Of a DNA stretch of 64,000 bases, positions 44,764 to 53,335 are shown in pieces. The translations under genes and the position numbers were made by a program. Each line of letters begins with the position of its first letter. Within the stretch, counting starts at the first letter, position 1. The DNA is from Serratia nevei. Lineage in GTDB: Bacteria > Pseudomonadota > Gammaproteobacteria > Enterobacterales > Enterobacteriaceae. The stretch lies in contig NZ_CP149940.1 in NCBI RefSeq assembly GCF_037948395.1, positions 4,526,001 through 4,590,000 of the forward strand, read 5' to 3'. The notes below the pieces were generated by a model, which was given only the letters and a program-made list of their open reading frames with translations, was not told the origin of the DNA and made no database searches.

Positions 44764-46803
44764 TTACTCCGCACCGGTTGTTTTATTTTTAGCCGGTGAT
44801 TTTGCTTTATAGCGCTTGGCCTTACGGCTTCCTTTCGCATCAATGTTGATGATGCCCTGGCAAGTGGGGTAATTACTGCAGCCCCAGAAGGCACCGCCAC
44901 CTTTCTTGCCTGCACGCCGGCGCATCGTCCCACCGCATGTCGGGCACGGTGGTGAAGGAGGCGCAGTGAACTTCACCGCCTGCGTTTTCCCTTTCTCCAC
45001 CAGATGGCCCGTCCACTGTGCCTGGCGACTCATGAACGTCTCGAGTGTCATCTGGCCCTGGGCAATCTCGTCCAGCGACTGCTCCCACAGCGCCGTCATC
45101 CCGGGGTTGGTCAGCGCGATCGGTAACGCATCTATCAGTTCGCCGGCAATCGGCGTGGAAAGCAGGATTTTTCCCTTCTTCTCCAGGTAGCCGCGTTTAA
45201 ACAGCGTTTCCAGGATACCGGCACGTGTCGCTTCAGTACCCAGCCCCGCGTTCTCTTTCAGCACCTTCTTCAGTTGCGGGTCACTGACGAACGCCGCAGC
45301 ATTTTTCATGGCGGCGATCAGTGTCCCGTCAGTAAAATGCCCCGGGGGCTTCGTCTGCAGCGTTTTAAGCTCCGCGCCGGCAACCGCGACGGATTCACCT
45401 TTTACCAGCGCCGGCAGCCGGACATCATCCGTGTCGGCCGACTCCTCTTTCACCTCGCTCACGTCATGCTGGAACAGAGCTTTCCAACCTACCACCGCCT
45501 CGACCTTGCCACGGGTGCGGAACAGTTGCCCGCCGATATTAAAGGTAGCCTCAGTCACATCCACTTCATGTAACGGCAGGAACTGTGCCAGGTAATGCTG
45601 ACGGATCAGCTGATAGACCTTCAGCTCATCGGCAGACAGCTTGCTCAAATCGAACGGCTGCTTAGTCGGGATAATCCCATGGTGCGCCGTGATTTTTTTG
45701 TCGTTCCAGATGCGGGAAACAAAGGCCCTGTCGAGCCTGGCCACAATTTCGCTCTGCGTTGGATCCGTGCGGGTAACCGCACTCAGCACATCGGCAACCT
45801 CTTCCCGCATCGATGTCGGCAGATAGCCGCAATCTGTCCGGGGATATGTGGTCGCCTTGTGCGTTTCATACAGCGACTGCGCGATACTCAGCACCTGGTT
45901 TGCGCTCATCCCCCACTTGCGTGAGCAAGCCTGCTGCAGCGTCCCCAGGTCAAAGGCCAGCGGCGCGGACTCTTTCTTGCGCTCGGTCCCTACCTCAAGC
46001 ACAACGGCATGACCTGTTTGCTGACACAGCTGCACCACGGCCTGCGCCACATTCTGCTGAATACAGCGCTTCTCTTCATCACAGTAGTTGGCAGCCGGCA
46101 CCCAGTTCGCAGGAAAAGTAATGCCATCCTTTTGCAGGTTCGCCCTGACTTGCCAGTACGGCTTGGAAATAAAGTTGGCGATTTCGCGGTCACGGTTCAC
46201 GACCAGCGCCAGCGTGGGAGTCTGTACCCGCCCGATCGACAACACCTCGCCGTATCCCTGTTCCCGCGCCTTTAGAGTATAAAGTCGGGTCAGGTTCATC
46301 CCCGTCATCCAGTCAGCCCGGGCGCGTGCCAGGCCGGCCTCATACAGGGGTGCTGTCTTCTCGCCAGGAAGTTTGTTTGCCAGAGCATGCCGGATACTGG
46401 CCTCGTCCAGAGCAGACAACCAGAGCCGTTGGACCGGGCCGGTAAAGTGGCAATGCTCCAGTAATTCGCGTGCGATCACTTCCCCCTCACGATCCGCATC
46501 GGTCGCAATCACTACAGAATCAACCTGTTTGAGCAACCCACGGATGACCGCAAACTGATCGGCAGTGTCTTTTTTTACCGTCATTTTCCACTGAGCAGGC
46601 ACGATAGGCAGCACAGACTCCCGCCAGGGGTTACCGAACTGTTCACCGTAGGTCTCCGGCTGAGCCTGCTCCAGCAGGTGCCCGATAGCCCAAGTAACGA
46701 TGACGCCGGCGCCCGCCAGATAGCCCTGCTTACGCTGGGTCGCCCCGAGAATGGCGCCGATATCTTTACCCTGGCTGGGTTTCTCACACAGGTAGAGCTG
46801 CAT
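44764..46803 (-). CDS. topB: DNA topoisomerase III (TopB type)
   Basis: Predicted 679 residues from the ATG at 46803 (GGGAGG upstream). Toprim domain with LYLCEKPSQGKDIG at the start and DADREGEVIA near residue 103; catalytic Tyr in TYPRTDCGYL near residue 320; C-terminal zinc-type CPTCGG...CSNYPTCQG near 620-650; basic tail. It is a type IA enzyme that unlinks single-stranded or replicating DNA. TopB homologues are standard in SPI-7/PFGI-1 ICEs, where they are needed for element stability. The host chromosomal topB is separate. Confidence 0.96.
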   Translation of the reverse strand: MQLYLCEKPSQGKDIGAILGATQRKQGYLAGAGVIVTWAIGHLLEQAQPETYGEQFGNPWRESVLPIVPAQWKMTVKKDTADQFAVIRGLLKQVDSVVIATDADREGEVIARELLEHCHFTGPVQRLWLSALDEASIRHALANKLPGEKTAPLYEAGLARARADWMTGMNLTRLYTLKAREQGYGEVLSIGRVQTPTLALVVNRDREIANFISKPYWQVRANLQKDGITFPANWVPAANYCDEEKRCIQQNVAQAVVQLCQQTGHAVVLEVGTERKKESAPLAFDLGTLQQACSRKWGMSANQVLSIAQSLYETHKATTYPRTDCGYLPTSMREEVADVLSAVTRTDPTQSEIVARLDRAFVSRIWNDKKITAHHGIIPTKQPFDLSKLSADELKVYQLIRQHYLAQFLPLHEVDVTEATFNIGGQLFRTRGKVEAVVGWKALFQHDVSEVKEESADTDDVRLPALVKGESVAVAGAELKTLQTKPPGHFTDGTLIAAMKNAAAFVSDPQLKKVLKENAGLGTEATRAGILETLFKRGYLEKKGKILLSTPIAGELIDALPIALTNPGMTALWEQSLDEIAQGQMTLETFMSRQAQWTGHLVEKGKTQAVKFTAPPSPPCPTCGGTMRRRAGKKGGGAFWGCSNYPTCQGIINIDAKGSRKAKRYKAKSPAKNKTTGAE

Positions 46804-46816
46804 CAGATAACCTCCC

Positions 46817-47389
46817 TCAGCCCTGACCTTTGGCAACCTGCTGCAGCTGCGTCATCAATCTCCCAAGGTAAGCGTCGGTCAGGTGCGACGCATCCGGTGA
46901 GCTGTATGTCACTTTCAGACGGCTGCCGGCACCGGACTTGACCACTTCGAGCTCAAGACGATCATTGCCTTTCCATTCCTGCCCCATCTTGTAATAACTT
47001 CCCCGATTTGCTGACCAGACCGGGCGTGCTTCATCAATGGAGCTCGCGCTCCAGTCGCCGTGCTGATCACGCTGGCGCAGACTTTCAAGCTCCTCGGAGG
47101 AGATGAACTGATAATGACTTTTCAGCCGCGCCGCCGCGGTATCAACGTCCACCGGGAGGCTATAAGTATGATGCACATCCTGCCGGGGCCCGGAAATACC
47201 GGCCCGGGTCATCCAAGGCATGCTACCCTCACTGGAACTACCGCTACCACCGCTTGCCAGCGAATGGGCAGCGTCACTGATTTTCTGGTTCCACTCGCCC
47301 AACGCAGTGCCTGCACACCCCGTTAACAACAACGCGGCGCAAAGAACACCTGGCATCAAAAAAGACTTTACCTGTCGATTCATAATCAT
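46817..47389 (-). CDS. ICE lipoprotein of unknown function
   Basis: Predicted 190 residues; the ATG at 47389 overlaps the preceding gene stop (ATGA) with GGAGCTAAATC before it. Lipobox LLLTGC. The C-terminal half (YKMGQEWKGNDRLELEVVKS, then SRLKVTYSSPDASHLTD) resembles a small soluble beta-rich domain. The gene is embedded between the PFL_4669-type gene and topB, as in related ICEs. Exact function unknown. Confidence 0.7.
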   Translation of the reverse strand: MIMNRQVKSFLMPGVLCAALLLTGCAGTALGEWNQKISDAAHSLASGGSGSSSEGSMPWMTRAGISGPRQDVHHTYSLPVDVDTAAARLKSHYQFISSEELESLRQRDQHGDWSASSIDEARPVWSANRGSYYKMGQEWKGNDRLELEVVKSGAGSRLKVTYSSPDASHLTDAYLGRLMTQLQQVAKGQG

Positions 47390-48129
47390 GATTTAGCTCC
47401 TTTTTTTGAAGAGGTGGGCGATGTTGGCACAGAAGTTTTATTGAGTGGGGGCGAAAAAGCGGAACGCGATGTGCCAGACATAATGTCTGCGTCAGGTTCC
47501 CCCAGGCGCTTGACCGCCTCCATACCAACCGGCGTTTGAAGGCGAATATCATCACGCGTTACAGCTACAGATCTGTACTGCTGCACAACCCCATAAACCT
47601 GCCGTACCCAATGCCCCCCCTGGCTCAGCAAGTCATCCCGCTTTTGACGAGAGATCAACCCATAGTGCCATGCCTGAAATGCTTTCATAGCCAGCTGATC
47701 AAAGCCAACGAGTAACCAGACACAACGATACCCGAGCGGAGTACGACTAAATACACCGATATTCAGTGGTGATACTGATGAGACTTCTGACATCGAGATC
47801 TGACCCGGCAAGCTGGATAAGACGTTATCAAGTTCTGAGACTGCGCTCTGCAATCGCGCGGTGCCACGTTCAATAATCTGCTCCAACGACAACATCGCGC
47901 CATCGGCATAAGGGTTGTCAGCGTTTGAATCAGCATTAATTTTCCCTGCTCGAGCGATGACCTGAGGCATGCTGACTATTGGTGGTTTATTTGACTCTTT
48001 CTCACGCTGCCGTCCCTCCCATAACAATATTGCATATTGTGTATGCAACTGGACGGTTAACGTCGATTTGAGCGCTCCTGCGCGAGTTGAAGAGGGTTTG
48101 TTTTCTTTATTGCTCGATGAATCAACCAT
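47386..48129 (-). CDS. ICE protein, TIGR03761/PFL_4669 class
   Basis: Predicted 247 residues from the ATG at 48129 (AGGA eight bases before it); the frame is open to 48198. Typical segments: LTVQLHTQYAILLWEGR, LNIGVFSRTPLGYRCVWLLVG and FQAWHYGLISRQKRDDLL. This conserved ICE protein is always in the maintenance module near topB and is of unknown function. A cluster of 36-bp palindromic repeats lies just upstream of it. Confidence 0.87.
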   Translation of the reverse strand: MVDSSSNKENKPSSTRAGALKSTLTVQLHTQYAILLWEGRQREKESNKPPIVSMPQVIARAGKINADSNADNPYADGAMLSLEQIIERGTARLQSAVSELDNVLSSLPGQISMSEVSSVSPLNIGVFSRTPLGYRCVWLLVGFDQLAMKAFQAWHYGLISRQKRDDLLSQGGHWVRQVYGVVQQYRSVAVTRDDIRLQTPVGMEAVKRLGEPDADIMSGTSRSAFSPPLNKTSVPTSPTSSKKGAKS

Positions 48130-48252
48130 TTTAAGCATCCTGTTTAACTTATGTGTGGCTTGAAATAGTTGCGCCAGCTTGTCCTGGCAACAATCCAAAA
48201 CTCTTTTTGCATGACGAACAAAAACTCAAAAGGCTATCCCGTTCACTTCTAT

Positions 48253-48349
48253 CCATTGCTGCCAGTGGCAACGGTGCATGCTTTTTAACCAGTGCTGCCA
48301 CTGGCAGCAGTGCGTATTTTTTAACCAGCGCTGCCAGTGGCAGCGCTGG
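48253..48349. repeat. Three 25-bp palindromes at exact 36-bp spacing
   Basis: Palindromes start at 48253, 48289 and 48325. The third is perfect: CCAGCGCTGCCA-G-TGGCAGCGCTGG. The others vary but keep the TGCCA(G/C)TGGCA core. Each is followed by a T-rich linker ending TTTTTAA. They lie between the replication gene stop (48387) and the PFL_4669-type gene. Candidates: iterons or partition sites, or a stack of terminators on the plus strand. Confidence 0.75.
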
Positions 48350-48386
48350 TGTATTTTTAAACAACTTGATTATCTGCACTCACGAC

Positions 48387-49661
48387 TCATTTTTTTGCCC
48401 GCATCATTTGCTGGCGTAATTTGGCAACAACACCGCTTACATGGTCCCGCGACGCCAGGTGTTGACGGACCGGACCTATTGCTTTTGCTGGCGCCGCAGA
48501 GCAAGGTATTTGGCGTCGCGGTACAGGCCCGGCAGGTTCTGGGGATTTTGCACTCGCATACAGCTCACCGTTTCGGGCGCGCTTGATGACCGCCAGCAGC
48601 CAGCCAGTGGGGTTATTCAGAGTGCCTTTGGCCATCGCCTGCTCAAGACTCTCCAGCACCTGACGGGCAACCTCTGCAGGCAATGCCTTAAGCTGGACGC
48701 CAATCTGCCGCTGATCATCCGTCGCGATGATGTTCTGCAGTTCGGCCGGCAACTCAGGTACGTACGTTGTTTTATTCACACTCTGTGTGAAAGAACGTAC
48801 GTTACAGTTCGGTTTCGTTGATGCACCGTAAGTTACTGATTTCACCATGAGTTCGGAAAGCGAACCCGGTGTTTTGCCTTCCTGTTTTACACTGGGTTCG
48901 GTATCCGAACCGGGCTTAATTTGACTTAGTTCGGTATCCGAACCCGGAGATTTTTTACTGAGTTCGGCGTCCGAACTGGGGATATTTTCCTGTCGTTGAG
49001 ACACTCTGGCAGCCATCTGTTGTGGGGTTTGTGGCGACCCCAGCCGTTCAGCAATCGCCGCCATCTGGGAATGCTGATGACGCATTGTCGGGTCATGTTG
49101 AATATCGGTCAGTACCGACCAGGCCGTCTGGCTGACGGTGCGGTTTTTATGCGCACAGCCCATGGCGACCGTATCCAGCCAGGTCGGATCCAATGTCTCC
49201 GCATCACGGGCCGAGAGTGGTTCATCGTGTTGAGCATAGATATTCCCCCTCACCCGCCCTTTGTCGTCACGTACACGCCGGCACAAACTGAGCCAGCCGG
49301 TCAGGCGTAACATCAGCAGCACGCGGCTGACGGTCTCGCGAGACGCCTTACCATTGAACGGCGAGGCAAGCTGCAGCTGCAGCTCGTCATAGGTCGGGAA
49401 CACGGCGCCCTGATTCTGTTGCGCGTACAGGCGGATCATAATCCACGCAGTTTTATCCAGCGGTGACAGACGGGTGTCCAAGAGCAACCGGCGGGGGATG
49501 GAATCATGTACATTGCCCATGTACAGCAGACCGCTGCGCAGATTCGTGACATCGGGGCTCCCCGCGTGCTTTTCCGCACCTATTCGCTCCGCCAGGCGGG
49601 CATTCATTTGTTCGAGCGTAAAGGTGATCAGGCTGTCATCAGGTGTGTTGTTTATGCTCAT
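48387..49661 (-). CDS. STY4528-family pathogenicity-island replication protein
   Basis: Predicted 424 residues from the ATG at 49661; upstream codons to 49697 are possible but AAAGGA sits better for neither start. Family segments: LYMGNVHDSIPRRLLLDTRL, DKTAWIMIRLYAQQNQGAVF and ASRETVSRVLLMLRLTGWL, the last being a winged-helix-like DNA-binding region. The middle contains repeated PGSDTELS-like units encoded by palindromic DNA (listed separately). Conserved in SPI-7-class ICEs; probable initiator or replication accessory for the excised circle. Confidence 0.87.
   Translation of the reverse strand: MSINNTPDDSLITFTLEQMNARLAERIGAEKHAGSPDVTNLRSGLLYMGNVHDSIPRRLLLDTRLSPLDKTAWIMIRLYAQQNQGAVFPTYDELQLQLASPFNGKASRETVSRVLLMLRLTGWLSLCRRVRDDKGRVRGNIYAQHDEPLSARDAETLDPTWLDTVAMGCAHKNRTVSQTAWSVLTDIQHDPTMRHQHSQMAAIAERLGSPQTPQQMAARVSQRQENIPSSDAELSKKSPGSDTELSQIKPGSDTEPSVKQEGKTPGSLSELMVKSVTYGASTKPNCNVRSFTQSVNKTTYVPELPAELQNIIATDDQRQIGVQLKALPAEVARQVLESLEQAMAKGTLNNPTGWLLAVIKRARNGELYASAKSPEPAGPVPRRQIPCSAAPAKAIGPVRQHLASRDHVSGVVAKLRQQMMRAKK
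48851..48977. repeat. Four GTTCGG-nnn-CCGAAC palindromes inside replication gene
   Basis: Copies at 48851 (imperfect), 48895-48911 (GGTTCGG-TAT-CCGAACC), 48929-48943 (GTTCGG-TAT-CCGAAC) and 48961-48977 (AGTTCGG-CGT-CCGAACT). The last three are spaced 33 bp apart. They encode the repeated PGSDTELS-type units, but the preserved palindromes suggest binding sites. Confidence 0.75.
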
Positions 49662-49774
49662 CGATTTTGCGTATCCTTTTACGCTGCCCCCGCCCACAGG
49701 GCGAAGGCATCAAGCGGTTGTTGGCCTAACGGCACTCAGGCCTGTACCCGACATCAGGTACAGGGTGAATGTCA

Positions 49775-50038
49775 TCACTTCCACAGTTCGTTGTTGTAGC
49801 GTTCATGGGTCAACAGCTCCCAGTCATCACCACTGTTTCGGCTGAGCAGTCGCCAGCTGGTACCGATATCAATCTTCATCCAGGCACGCACGGGGGCGTG
49901 CTTGCCTTTAACATGAAGGTGCTTGTAATTACGTTCCCCGCGGCGGAAACGCCTGACCTGCTCCTTCGCCTTTCTCTGGCAGGATGGTGGCGCCGAACGG
50001 GGGACCTGCAACCCCGGCATTAACATCACGGGCTTCAT
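49775..50038 (-). CDS. Small basic ICE protein
   Basis: Predicted 87 residues, strongly basic (RKAKEQVRRFRRGERNYKHL), ending SGDDWELLTHERYNNELWK. Its start overlaps the DUF2857 gene stop by 4 bp (ATGA), supporting a real gene. Likely DNA-binding or structural; no family assigned. A gap of about 110 bp separates it from the replication gene. Confidence 0.65.
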   Translation of the reverse strand: MKPVMLMPGLQVPRSAPPSCQRKAKEQVRRFRRGERNYKHLHVKGKHAPVRAWMKIDIGTSWRLLSRNSGDDWELLTHERYNNELWK

Positions 50039-50664
50039 GCCAGCCTCCTTGTATTTCCTCCCGGCGTAGCGCGTGGCGTACGCACCGCCTGAATGGCTTT
50101 TCTGGCCGTTGCCGTCTGAGGGGCATCGAAGCTGCGGACGGCGTGCCAGACAGCCGTCAGAGAAACATCCATCTGTTCGGCGGCCAGCATCATGACGTCC
50201 AGTCCATCGGCACTGGAGGCGTCATCGATGTCGGCTTTTTGCCACTGGCGCCACAATGCCGCGTTCTCGTCGTCGCTGAGCGCTGCACAGCGCCCCTGGC
50301 GAATGTTGATACCGGTCATGCGTCGGCGGGCTGCAACTTCAACGGTCGAGAGGCCAAAATAGTGCTGCATCATTTCGATAGAGCCTCCCAACGCCAGTGC
50401 ACGGTCAATCCGCTGCATGCGCTGCTGCTCACGGCGCGCATGTTGCAGCATCAGGGAGAAATTCTCGTGATGGATTTGGAAGGTCAGCACCGATACCGAG
50501 CTGTTCATGAGGTAATGCAGATCTTCAATGGTCAAACCGTGCAGCAGTTGCATCTCCTCCGTGGTCAGCCCCAGAGATTCACAGCGGCGGATATAGCCTG
50601 ATTTAAGTTCCATCACGAGTTGAGTGAGCAGGCTGTTCGTCGCCTGAGACAAGCTATTACTCAT
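50035..50664 (-). CDS. DUF2857-family ICE protein
   Basis: Predicted 209 residues from the ATG at 50664 (GGGGCTTCACT before it). GYIRRCESLGLTTEEMQLL, MQHYFGLSTVEVAARRRMTG and a helix-turn-helix-like region suggest a DNA-binding regulator; the family (STY4526-like, DUF2857) is conserved in SPI-7-class ICEs beside the replication protein. Overlaps its neighbours on both sides. Confidence 0.82.
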   Translation of the reverse strand: MSNSLSQATNSLLTQLVMELKSGYIRRCESLGLTTEEMQLLHGLTIEDLHYLMNSSVSVLTFQIHHENFSLMLQHARREQQRMQRIDRALALGGSIEMMQHYFGLSTVEVAARRRMTGINIRQGRCAALSDDENAALWRQWQKADIDDASSADGLDVMMLAAEQMDVSLTAVWHAVRSFDAPQTATARKAIQAVRTPRATPGGNTRRLA

Positions 50665-50878
50665 AGTGAAGCCCCCCGATTTTTGAAAAATATCTCGAAA
50701 AAACAGCAAACAAGCATGCCAGCAACACCATGGAAACGAACAGAAATGGCAGCGCTGAAATGAAGTTTTTGCCCTTGTCCTTAAACCACGTTCTGGGATC
50801 AGGAACGTTGCCCATACCCAGAAGCAGGAACCAAAAAACGAAGGTCTGCATTGTGAGAAGGTACAAATAAGGGTTCAT
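50657..50878 (-). CDS. Small membrane protein in ICE maintenance module
   Basis: Predicted 73 residues: two hydrophobic segments (YLYLLTMQTFVFWFLLLGMG and ALPFLFVSMVLLACLFAVF). Its start overlaps the DUF2786 gene stop by 4 bp and its stop overlaps the DUF2857 start by 8 bp, which supports a real gene. No family recognised. Confidence 0.6.
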   Translation of the reverse strand: MNPYLYLLTMQTFVFWFLLLGMGNVPDPRTWFKDKGKNFISALPFLFVSMVLLACLFAVFSRYFSKIGGLHYE

Positions 50879-51597
50879 GAGTTGCGTCCTCCCTGATAAC
50901 CAATGCCAGTGTTCACAGCCCCCTGAACCCCCTGGTGTAAACGGGCGTTCTGGCCTGCTTCGTATCCACGTAAACGGGCAATATCATCACCGCGGCAGGT
51001 TTTCGGGGCGCGCGTTTGCAACTCCCCCATCTTTTGGCTTTCCAGCCAGGTTCCCATCAGCTCGCATTCCTGTTCTGTCACGGTAAACGTCGTGATGACT
51101 CTGCGAACGCCGGCAACCCAGCCGGCACGAAACTGCTCAGCCCGGGCACGCCGCGTGCTCATTTTCAGGCGCTTATTCTGGGTTTTCAGGTAGTCTGCAG
51201 TCGCATCTTTCAACTGCCGGCTCAGCACATCGAACGCATAAGCAGCAACGGCCGGCCGCTCACTAAAACCGTAGAACGTCACGTTGCGACGCGGGCCCGA
51301 CGCGCTATCCCGCCAGGAAAAATACAAACGGCATCCAAAGGCGCGGGCAATCGCCCACGCCAGCCCGGACATCCATTCAGGCAGTTTTTGTTTCGCTTCG
51401 GAAGGTGCTCCCTGGCTCGGTGCCGTCTGAATAGATGACAGGCTGGCTTCCAGCTCGCTGATACCGTATTTTTCCATCAGTTTTTGCGCCCGGGCTAACG
51501 CCAGCCCAGCCTCATGCGCATTGCTGTTGCTACGGGCCAGCTCAAGCAGTTTGCGCACCAGTTTCACCAGGCGCGCCTGTCGTTGCGAATGGCTCAT
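50875..51597 (-). CDS. DUF2786-domain protein
   Basis: Predicted 240 residues. The N-terminal DUF2786 pattern is plain: KLLELARSNSNAHEAGLALA followed by RAQKLMEKYGIS. The family occurs in phages and ICEs and resembles a small peptidase-like or DNA-associated protein; function unproven. It overlaps the parB stop by 1 bp and ends in the membrane-protein start. Confidence 0.85.
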   Translation of the reverse strand: MSHSQRQARLVKLVRKLLELARSNSNAHEAGLALARAQKLMEKYGISELEASLSSIQTAPSQGAPSEAKQKLPEWMSGLAWAIARAFGCRLYFSWRDSASGPRRNVTFYGFSERPAVAAYAFDVLSRQLKDATADYLKTQNKRLKMSTRRARAEQFRAGWVAGVRRVITTFTVTEQECELMGTWLESQKMGELQTRAPKTCRGDDIARLRGYEAGQNARLHQGVQGAVNTGIGYQGGRNS

Positions 51598-53333
51598 CAG
51601 GCTGTCTCCTCTGTTGCAGATAAGTCACGCTGCAGTTCACGCAGGCGGCGTAAGACGCGAATAAGGCGCATCAATTTCACGGCATGAATATCGTCAAGCA
51701 ACGGCCAGTCAGCCGCATTTTCCGAACCGATAAGGGCTTCATTGAGCGAGCTGGATGAGGCGCCGTCCGGGTTGTTGCCGGCAAGGGTCAGGAGTAACGC
51801 GGTGAAGCGAGAGGGACGTTCGGCAGTCAATGCGTAGCCGGCAGCCTGCAAGTCGGCTTTATCAGCTTTGATTTCAGCCTCGCAGCCCGCCACTTCGGCC
51901 AGCTCGAATGCTAACCGGAAGGTGATCACCTGCAAGTGTTCGATATCGTCCTGCAGGGCAGAAATAGCCCAGATGGAGGAGACCGGCTCAAGTCCTACCT
52001 CAGCGAAGGGCACCTCTGCAACAGGGGCTGCAGGCTGTGTTTCGGTATTGTTGTGAGGGGCGGTCGACTCATGAGCGCCTGGCAGAGGAGCTTCATTGAC
52101 GGTGGTATGCTCACCGCCTAAAACCGTTTCAACGTCACCCGACAACACAGAAGGCGCACCGTATAAATCTGGCTGAGTTTCAACACGGCGTTCAGTTTGA
52201 GTTGCAGGCGTTTCCTCTTCCTGAGCGTTCTGTGATTTATCATCGGCATCCCCTGTTGATTCATGCAACGCGCTGTCCAGCCCCAAAGAAGTGCCTTCTC
52301 CCTGTACTTCAGGTACCGTCTGTCCGCCGGTATTTTCCTGCTGCAGTGCTGGCGCCAGTTCGACAGTATTGCCTTCGCCTGAAAGCTCAGGCGTTAATGC
52401 CGGTTCAGGCTCACCGAGGTGCTTGCGCCGGTTTTGCTCTTTGGGATCGAGCTCCAGTAGCCAGCGGTCATAATTGAGCAACGGGTGTGGCAACGCGTTG
52501 ATGAGCGCACCAATCAACTCATCACGAAACATATCCAGCGAATAGTCCTCGGGCGAATCAAAATGGCTGCATACATCACCGAAAACGGTATCAAATGGCT
52601 GCTTTGGTTCTTGGGTAATACAGTGCTTCTGCCAGGTGGTTTCAGCATGAGATCGCATAGCCAGCAACTGCAGAATTTGTGGACGCCCCAGGCCTGTCTC
52701 CAATAAGTGAGGCATATAGGGATACAGGTACTGCACCGCATCCTCCATCCTACTGATACTGGAATTATGGACGGGGTAACCTTGTGCGGTAAGAAGTGTC
52801 GAGAGTTCACGCAGTGAGACGGCTTTCCCCAACTCCGCTTCATATAAAGCCCGGGCCTGTCGAATGCCAAACGCTTTTTCAATGAAGCTCAGATCACCAC
52901 GCACCTCATTCTCGGCAAGATGACCAATCACGCAGGATAATCGTCCTGGCCAGGGCTTGAATACACAAGAGAAGCGATAAAACCGTTCTTCTCCCGTTTC
53001 CTGCCAGAGCTCGGAAAGAATGGCATAACGCGTATTGCCTCCATCACTGAAAAAATAACCCAGCTCTGGACGTTCCGGATCACGAGTCACCTTCGGTACC
53101 GTATCGAGACCTCGAGCTAGAATTGATGACTTAATTTCCTCATATCTCGGATTACGCGAGGTTCGTGGGTTATCCGGATTCGGGTTCACTTCATCCAGGG
53201 TCAATACCAACGGCATTTCACTGACGGGGGTTTCCGCCAGCACAGGGGCTAAAGGTTGCGTGCCTGCTGCAGTCTTGCCCTGCTGGAGCAAAGCACTGTT
53301 CAGATCTAGGATCTTGGGTTTAGTACGCGCCAT
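51597..53333 (-). CDS. parB: ParB-family ICE partition protein (PFGI-1 class)
   Basis: Predicted 578 residues, long for ParB but normal for this ICE class (TIGR03764). N-terminal ParB nuclease-like fold: NPDNPRTSRNPRYEEIKSS and FFSDGGNTRYAILSEL; a helix-turn-helix region follows (TLLTAQGYPVHNSSISRME). Residues ~300-430 are an acidic, low-complexity linker. It should act with ParA in partition of the excised element. It ends 2 bp before dnaB-side coding begins. Confidence 0.9.
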   Translation of the reverse strand: MARTKPKILDLNSALLQQGKTAAGTQPLAPVLAETPVSEMPLVLTLDEVNPNPDNPRTSRNPRYEEIKSSILARGLDTVPKVTRDPERPELGYFFSDGGNTRYAILSELWQETGEERFYRFSCVFKPWPGRLSCVIGHLAENEVRGDLSFIEKAFGIRQARALYEAELGKAVSLRELSTLLTAQGYPVHNSSISRMEDAVQYLYPYMPHLLETGLGRPQILQLLAMRSHAETTWQKHCITQEPKQPFDTVFGDVCSHFDSPEDYSLDMFRDELIGALINALPHPLLNYDRWLLELDPKEQNRRKHLGEPEPALTPELSGEGNTVELAPALQQENTGGQTVPEVQGEGTSLGLDSALHESTGDADDKSQNAQEEETPATQTERRVETQPDLYGAPSVLSGDVETVLGGEHTTVNEAPLPGAHESTAPHNNTETQPAAPVAEVPFAEVGLEPVSSIWAISALQDDIEHLQVITFRLAFELAEVAGCEAEIKADKADLQAAGYALTAERPSRFTALLLTLAGNNPDGASSSSLNEALIGSENAADWPLLDDIHAVKLMRLIRVLRRLRELQRDLSATEETA

Positions 53334-53335
53334 GG

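Noticed and set aside
48253..48349. Could the 36-bp repeats be a small CRISPR array?
   Set aside because: The conserved part is a palindrome and the intervening bases are a short T-rich linker, not unique spacers; no cas genes are present.
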